Below are positions 58,301-64,000 of a DNA stretch of 64,000 nt, in pieces. A program made the position numbers and the translations under genes. The number at the start of each line of letters is the position of its first letter. The first letter of the stretch is position 1. This stretch comes from Adenophora triphylla var. japonica (Eukaryota; Streptophyta; Magnoliopsida; Asterales; Campanulaceae): assembly GCA_022495995.1 (NCBI GenBank), contig JAFEMH010002515.1, positions 1 through 64,000 of the forward strand, in the 5' to 3' direction. The notes beneath the pieces are model-generated. The model worked only from the letters and a program-made list of their open reading frames with translations, searched no databases and was not told the DNA's origin.

Positions 58301-61300
58301 AACCCTGTTCAGGGATTGATACTCTTTTAACTTTTATTGATATGGACTTAATTCCAGGTGCATGCTTAGGGGATTTCGCCTTCACCGGTGTCCTTATTGG
58401 ATCCGACCTTCCATCACTGTCTCTGATCATAATGGTACATCAAAACATGTGTACTAATTATTTCTTCTTGCAACTCATTGTCTTATACACTATCTGGCAT
58501 CTAGAGAATGTTAAACTCTATCATACATCCATAAATACAGTTAATTGGTCAGTCAGTTTTGTAATATTTGAACTCATTTCAGTGGGTTACATGGCTACAT
58601 CCAAATGGTTGCAGGTCATGATTATATTCCATGCTATTCCTTGTTAATTATGTGAACTCTGATTACAGTGTTAGTTATACATGTCTTTGGTTTCCATCTA
58701 TTTGGAATTAAAAGACTTCTCCATGGGGTTTGACTGTGATTGTATTTTCCCTCTGTACAAAACTGGATATGTATAATTTTGGCTTAGCAAGGGAATATTG
58801 GTCCAATCATGGTTACACCAGCAACCTTGTGACTGTACCTTTTTATGTAAAGCTGAAAGTTTTAGTTAGAACTCTTCTATATTAGGCATTGCTTTTGAAT
58901 TAATGCTGGTTCAACATAAAATTAGTCGAAGCTGGTAATAGAAGCTAATATGATAGTAGGTTACGTGAAGTTTTTTCCATATATTCTCTGAAGCTAACCT
59001 GGATTTGCCTTTATTTTTTTTCCCTTCTCGAGTTCCTCTTCTTGTTTCTTAACGTCAGAGCTTGATTAGATAGTTGAAATGGTTCATATCTCGACTATAA
59101 ACAAGGCAATACTTCTTTCTAGAAATTGCCACAATTAATTTATTTCTTCTGTTCAGGTTCATACATAATTGAAGGCTATGCTATTCACCATGTATTGTAC
59201 TTGTTTATATTCCAGTCACTTTGTTGAATTGATGGCCATATATTGTATTTCCTTAATATGCAGGTGTTCTCTTTACGACCAAAAAGCATCCAAGAACCAA
59301 GGATCTATCGGTAGGTCTCCCGCGTCAGTTGATAGCATTTATAGTTGCATCTATGTTTGGTGTGAATTATAGTTACGAGTGCAAAGAGTTAAGGCCTGGT
59401 GACATCTCTTCTATTTGGATTTAGGATCAAAATAAATTTGTTGCCCACAATTATATACCAAATCCCACTTTACATCCGAGATTGCAACTCGTGTTAACTC
59501 AGGTTGTGAACTACTCCCTCTATCTGATAATAAGTGTCCCAACTGACTTGTCAAACAATTTAAGGAATGTGCTTTACTTGTTTGTACATTGCGTGTGCCA
59601 TGTTAAAATTACACTTTGCTTATTTCTTTATATATAAATGCGACACTTATTTTGGAACAGACCAAAAAGGAAAGCGTGACACTTATTATGGGACAGAGGG
59701 AGTACATTTTTTTTTGGTTATTTAAGTAACCAACACAAGGGGGCTGTTGGAAAACTTTAACATTTTTATTTTGTAATATGTACATGACCATAGTACAAGT
59801 GGACAACAGTCATTTCATACTGCCCCCTCTAAATCTGATTCATCCCGTGTGGTTGCACATGTCTTTTCTCTTCTCTCTTTTGTTGGATGCAGGTAATCAC
59901 CCGTACCTACCTCCAACTTCGACCCCCAAGGGTCCAACAGTACACTAGAAATGACCTTGTAGAGAATTTGGATCAACTCACTGAATTGAACTCCCACTCT
60001 CTCTCTCCCTCTCTTCCGAACCCCAATATCTCACTCGAAACCAATTAGAAAGAACTTATCTACTTTGCAAAACAGGTACAGCCGCCATTGTCTTTGATGA
60101 TTCTCATTGGAAACCTCCTCCATGTTTGTACTTTCCTTCATCTAGTCAACACCCAAACTCGCAACCTCACAAATCCTCACCATTGAACACACCAACCTGC
60201 CAACAAGAGTAGCCGAAATTGTTAGAGTCACTCTCTTCTTTGTAACGAGCCAACTTTATTCAATCTCTTAACAGCCTCCAAAGCTGCCTCGTTCAGTAGG
60301 TCTGTTTTCAGATTAAATGAGAGAAAGAAGGTGTGATCTGAAAATGAATCGGGGGAGAGAGAGAGAGAAAGAGAGAAAGAAACAGGCGCCTGGAAAATTC
60401 GAAAAAATGTACATCTGAGATATCTGCCGTGGTGGGAAGATGGACCAAGGATAGGGATGATATTATGTCTTGGAGATAGGCAGGCCATCAGTCAGTTTGG
60501 AAAATTATGCAGTGGTGAACAAACTGTAGGGACAATATTAAGTCCAACTACCCACCAATTCAATCATCCAGCAAGTGTTTTCTTTAATTTTGTTTAAAGA
60601 ACTTATTTGATTATTTATTTTGCCTAACATGGATACATCTTCAAAACTTAGTACAAGTGGAATGGTGAGATTGGCACGTAATAGATTGTCCATGACCATG
60701 ATTTTGTTGTTTGTAAGAACTTCCGAGCATATGTTGTTTTGTTGTATGTAAGAGTTCCCAAGCATATGTTGTGTGTGTTTGTGCAGCCTGAAGATTTTTG
60801 GTTTACTGCGCCAAAGAAAGGGATAATGGTCTTTGCTTTGCCTGGGGAGCCAGGTCTGACAGAGCTAGCTGGCGATTTCAAGATTCATTTTCATGATAGA
60901 CAAGGAGATTTTTACTGGTATGTGAAAAGACCTTCACACTTGGGAAAAACGAAGTGGAATGGAAATTGAAAAACAGCTTTATTGCTCGTTACTAGTTCTA
61001 GAGTTGTTGATTATATCCATCATTTTGAGTTTTTTTTTTTTTCCTTTTTTTTCAGTTGGTTAAACACAACAATGATGGAGAACAGGAAAATTTTAACCAC
61101 AAGTGATCTTGACGGGTTTGACAAGGTATTTACTTCATGCATTGTAATTTTCAATGGAAGGGCTGCATTTTTATGAATTTTTTTATTTTTTTTTTGTTGC
61201 TGCGCTATTCTTGTCTAATAGAAATTTCACTAGTTTGCTTCTATTAGTTTTGCTTTTTTTGGACTGATCAATTTACCCTCCCTGAACCATTTGCAGAGGA

Positions 61301-61827
61301 AATTACCATCTGCGGGATTTCAAGTGGAGGTTGTGCTTGTGGACTTTGATGGTTCCGTTCCAACACCAAGTCAAACCGAAAATACTGCCAGTAAATTAGA
61401 TGAAAGTTCAAGTATTACTCCAACTGCTGTTAATGGCACTGAAACTATAGCCAACCCGACAAAAGATACCGGAAGCAGCGAAAAAGATGACGTGTTTTCC
61501 GACAGCGAGTCGGAGGAAACTTCTACCAAAAGCAAGCAAGCTAAACCTATCTCGGAAACCAAAGCAACCCCCAGTTCTGAGATCAATACTAGCTCTGGTC
61601 AACTCACAGGTTTGACCCGTGAAACTGAGAAACTTTCTGTGGGGACCACGGGTTCCGCTCATGTTAATTCTACCAGTGACCAAAAAAAGGATGATACTGG
61701 AGGTTCTGTATCGACCCTTGGAGCCCTAAACAACCCAGCTGGAGAGGTTAGTGAATTTAAAGCCATGGCTGCTGATGCTTCGGTATTTACATTTGGAGAT
61801 GAGGAAGAAGATTATGAAAGTGATTGA
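53128..61827 (+). CDS. PTEN2: PTEN2-type phosphoinositide/protein phosphatase
   Basis: Dual phosphatase that removes the 3-phosphate from phosphoinositides; plant PTEN2 proteins also bind phosphatidic acid. Twelve coding exons: 53128-53541, 54369-54470, 54554-54610, 57345-57410, 57604-57780, 57896-57982, 58080-58144, 58358-58434, 59264-59310, 60787-60917, 61056-61125, 61297-61827. All have GT-AG borders and matching phase; total 607 residues, close to Arabidopsis PTEN2A. A plant-specific N-terminal region (ISTWAKNLKFPHP, SKSAVKAVQVKARHVVSQNKRRYQ) is followed by the phosphatase domain with FPFDDHNCPP and the P-loop HCKAGMARTG (Cys253, Arg259), a C2-like domain (about 300-430, including DFWFTAPKKGIMVFALPGE) and an acidic tail ending YESD. 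The human P-loop has KG where this has MA, as in other plant PTEN2 proteins. The gene looks intact despite repeats in introns 3 and 9. Confidence 0.95.
53542..54368 (+). other. intron 1 of the coding region of PTEN2
   Basis: It is 827 bases and AT-rich. A stretch at 53820-54190 contains phrases such as ACTATCCGATGTGGGGTTGGAT that look like a decayed interspersed repeat, but no edges could be found. Confidence 0.6.
55322..55391. repeat. (GT)n(GA)n microsatellite
   Basis: A run of GT dinucleotides passes directly into about 25 GA dinucleotides. It follows looser GAGAGA at 55260-55275. Likely to vary in length between individuals. Confidence 0.95.
55767..56936. mobile_element. Stowaway-like MITE split by a nested element
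   Basis: The ends CTCCATCAGTTCTATAATAAATGTCGCATTGAC and (inverted) CTCCCTCCGTCCCATAATAAATGTCGCAC pair and are flanked by TA. The left 50 and right 145 bases match the uninterrupted family member at 59514-59702. The break falls at TTTTAAGAA. Confidence 0.88.
55818..56791. mobile_element. Mutator-type MITE with 9-base target duplication
   Basis: It is flanked by perfect TTTTAAGAA (55809-55817 and 56792-56800). The imperfect ends GAGGCTTTGACCAATAAGCCCCT and (inverted) GGGGTTTTTACCAATAAATCCCT match at 17 of 23 positions. It has 974 bases and no coding frame. The interior repeats AATAACTGTGAAAT at least six times, several paired with ATCACAGTTATT into stems (for example 56340-56375 and 56505-56530). 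Confidence 0.85.
59514..59702. mobile_element. Stowaway-like MITE in PTEN2 intron 9
   Basis: CTCCCTCTATCTGATAATAAGTGTC and (inverted) CTCCCTCTGTCCCATAATAAGTGTC are flanked by TA. At 189 bases it is the uninterrupted relative of 55767-56936. Confidence 0.88.
59703..60786 (+). other. rest of PTEN2 intron 9
   Basis: About 1.1 kb with no supported gene. A pyrimidine-rich block at 59990-60010 and GA-rich block at 60355-60385 are present. The open frame at 60228-60488 on the minus strand is low-complexity and unsupported. Confidence 0.6.
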
Positions 61828-62656
61828 AAAATGAAGATGCTCGAATACGAGGTTTGTGTGTACATAAAATGTTGACTTTTAACAGTTTCAAAGTTTATTT
61901 CATTCATTTACCCTAGACTTGGATTGAACGTTGCGTACAGGGAAAATGCTAACTTGTATTGTGTCATAAAAATGTGGATAATATAGTCAATTAGTTTTGT
62001 TGATTTGCGGTTAATATGCGACTATTTTCATGTAAGATGTCTATTTGACATAATGAACTATGCATATTTAATAGCTTCATTTTTATTTTGCTTCAACGCA
62101 GTGTTACTTCCACTGTTAACCTAAATATGCTCATATAGGTAAAGTTGAGAGGACTTGGAAATTGTAGGCGTTATGCTTGAGAACGGGCTATTTAGGTTGA
62201 AGGCATGTACTTCTCAGAATCAAGGTGTCGAAGAGGCTCTATAGAACCTGGTTCCCTCTCCCAATTCCCGCTTGGCGGGAAGCGCTTAGTGCACCGGAGT
62301 TTGCTCTTGCCCTTTTAGTGGTCTTTGCAATGCCTCAGGGGCGATTTGGGGTTCAGTGGCACCGCACAACAATAGGCTTAACAGTTATCCAGATTCATTC
62401 TTTTATAAATGGGTGAATTTTTCATAAATGGGCGGCTCGGTTGATGAAAGAACTACGGATGGAAGGACTGGGTAAAAGAAAAGGCAATTATTATTGTTGT
62501 GCCTTTCGATTGTACATGTCCCAGCGTCCACAGAGAACGCAAGCTTTGACAGAGTTGACATGAAAGTTTGTTTTAAATTTCAAATTCATGGCTTGTTTAA
62601 TCAATTTATTGTTATCAATCAAAAAACTATAATATTAGCCAGTCTAGTCGTATGTA
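61828..62656 (+). other. PTEN2 3' UTR and spacer
   Basis: The 3' UTR is probably contained in about 61828-62010; a candidate ATAATATAG-type polyadenylation signal is near 61980. Beyond it there is no supported gene; the 63-codon frame at 62225-62416 has no recognisable family. Confidence 0.5.
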
Positions 62657-62924
62657 CTCCCTCCGTCCTATTAATAACTTCATCTTTTGCCATTTTGGGT
62701 ATTCCATTTAAAGCTTCATCTTTCCTTTTTTGGCAAGGAATCTTTACTATTCCACCCACTCATTCTCTCTCCTATTTTACTATTACACTCACAACATTTT
62801 TCAAATTTACTATTTCCTCCACTCATTCTCTCTCCTATTTTATTATTACACTCACAATATTTTCTCCACCCTTAATTTGTGTGCCGAACCAAAAAGGATG
62901 AACTAATTACTGAGACGGAGGGAG
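62657..62924. mobile_element. Stowaway-like MITE with duplicated core
   Basis: CTCCCTCCGTCCTATTAATAAC and (inverted) CTCCCTCCGTCTCAGTAATTAG are flanked by TA (62655-62656 and 62925-62926). Its two tandem pyrimidine-rich units (CCACTCATTCTCTCTCCTATTTTA) match the element at 27941-28227. Confidence 0.85.
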
Positions 62925-62926
62925 TA

Positions 62927-63411
62927 TTTGTTAGTGTGAAAAGTAGACGCAAAATGGGAGGCGGACGTTGTTTCCTCAGCATTTCCACATGCATTTTTGT
63001 GGTGCAAACTCCATGATTGATTCCCTACAAGTTGTGAGACATTGATGTACGACAGTACGAGTGCATGAACGGTTGAGCTTCTTATGTGAATATAAAGATG
63101 CCTTCTTAATCAAAGTTGACTTGTCTTCTTTTTTAGATAGGATCAAAGTCATCCATTTTAATAATTTGAAGGCATTTGGACCAACTCATTAGGCAGATTG
63201 TGGGCTACCAAAAAAAAAAAAAAACTTACACAAGAGTTTGCCTCTTCTTTTTTGGGTGTTGGATAAGGACTTAGGAGTCATTTTCTAGAGAAAAAAAGAA
63301 GGGTCTACTCTTATCTAGCTTGTAGGGACACATTCTCGATAGACATTGAGATTTTGTTCGAATTGGATGTGCATATAGTAAAAAATGAAAAAAAAAAAAT
63401 GTGCATGCTAG
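62927..63411. other. spacer, no gene seen
   Basis: AT-rich intergenic sequence with two poly-A runs (63211-63224 and 63390-63399). The last eight bases, CATGCTAG, are the target site of the hAT element. Confidence 0.6.
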
Positions 63412-63949
63412 TAGACATGTCCAAATAGAACCGGAAACCGTCGGAACCGGCAGGTAGAATCGGAATCGGGAATCGGCGAGAACCGGGAACCGCCGGAACC
63501 GGGAACCGAACGTAACCGGGAACCGGATTGAAACGGTTCGAATACGAATCCACCATATTGGGAACCGAGGCGGCAGGAACCGGAGCACCTAACAGGGAAC
63601 CGAGAATCGACGATTGATCAAGGTAAGTTAAATGTAATATTTAGCATTTATTTAGTATTTGTACTTGTAGTGTAGTGTTGTTTTATTTAAATTAGACTAG
63701 AATTTAGATAAATGTTGTAAAAAAAAACAGATTAGTTAGCGTCTTTACTGTCTTAAGAGGTTTGGATTTAAAAAAAAAAACAAAAAATAAGTTAGATGGT
63801 GATGGAACCGGGGAACCGTTGGAATCGGAACCGGAACCGGCGGATAGAACCGGGAACCAGATTAATATGGTTCAAATACGGTTCCGACTATTTGGGAACC
63901 GGCGGTTCCGAAACCGGGAACCGAAACCGGAACCGTTTGGACATATCTA
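63412..63949. mobile_element. hAT-type MITE with 8-base target duplication
   Basis: The ends TAGACATGTCCAAA and (inverted) TAGATATGTCCAAA are flanked by perfect CATGCTAG (63404-63411 and 63950-63957). At 538 bases it has no coding capacity. Both subterminal regions are arrays of GGAACCG / CGGTTCC, giving a self-complementary fold around an AT-rich middle. Confidence 0.92.
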
Positions 63950-64000
63950 CATGCTAGAGGAAGCCATTAAAAGTGACAAAATTATTTCAAATTATACAGA

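Noticed and set aside
60228..60488. Minus-strand frame in PTEN2 intron 9
   Set aside because: Low-complexity serine/leucine frame over GA-rich sequence in an intron; no support.
62225..62416. 63-codon frame downstream of PTEN2
   Set aside because: No family resemblance, no promoter or splice context, length expected by chance.

Overview
This is nuclear DNA from a flowering plant, most likely a eudicot and perhaps an asterid; nothing here fixes the species. Evidence for a plant: two intact, multi-intron genes of plant-specific type (an RD21-type papain-like protease with a granulin domain and a PTEN2-type phosphatase), plant LTR retrotransposons primed by initiator-Met tRNA, a Mutator-like element (MULE) with a plant mobile domain gene, and Stowaway, Tourist and hAT MITEs. 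There are no operons, prokaryotic signals, CRISPR arrays or recognisable tRNA/rRNA genes.

Layout. 1-13457: 3' part of a decayed + strand Ty1/copia element (Sirevirus-like) with gag and pol remnants, an extra spliced gene downstream of pol, a foreign LTR inserted in that gene, and a complete 3' LTR. 13458-23027: a minus-strand relative (5' LTR, PBS, gag, pol, and the same extra gene), cut off where the + element inserted into it. 23028-23573: LTR fragment of a Gypsy-type family. 23574-27461: a small, different Copia element on the minus strand with a gutted gag. 27462-30216: AT-rich spacer with three MITE-type elements, two of them nested. 30455-33316: the protease gene, five exons. 33990-51154: a roughly 17-kb MULE with a transposase-OTU gene on +, a convergent plant mobile domain gene on -, a 173-bp tandem repeat, many short hairpins, long palindromes, and inside it (38333-46704) a young 8.4-kb LTR element that carries gag but no recognisable pol. 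51790-61827: the PTEN2 gene, twelve coding exons, with MITEs nested in its introns. 61828-64000: spacer with one Stowaway and one hAT MITE.

Only the protease and PTEN genes look like working host genes. The protease is a secretory or vacuolar enzyme of senescence and stress-linked proteolysis; the phosphatase acts on phosphoinositides. All other coding matter belongs to transposable elements, mostly frameshifted. The nesting gives a relative order of events: the gag-only LTR element entered the MULE, the + Copia entered the minus Copia, and a Mutator-type MITE entered a Stowaway inside a PTEN intron.

The most unusual material is the composite MULE (protease-like OTU domain, plant mobile domain gene, palindrome arrays) and the pair of Copia elements that share an intron-containing gene after pol and a dense short-motif signature (AACCGC, or GCGGTCGACCGC).
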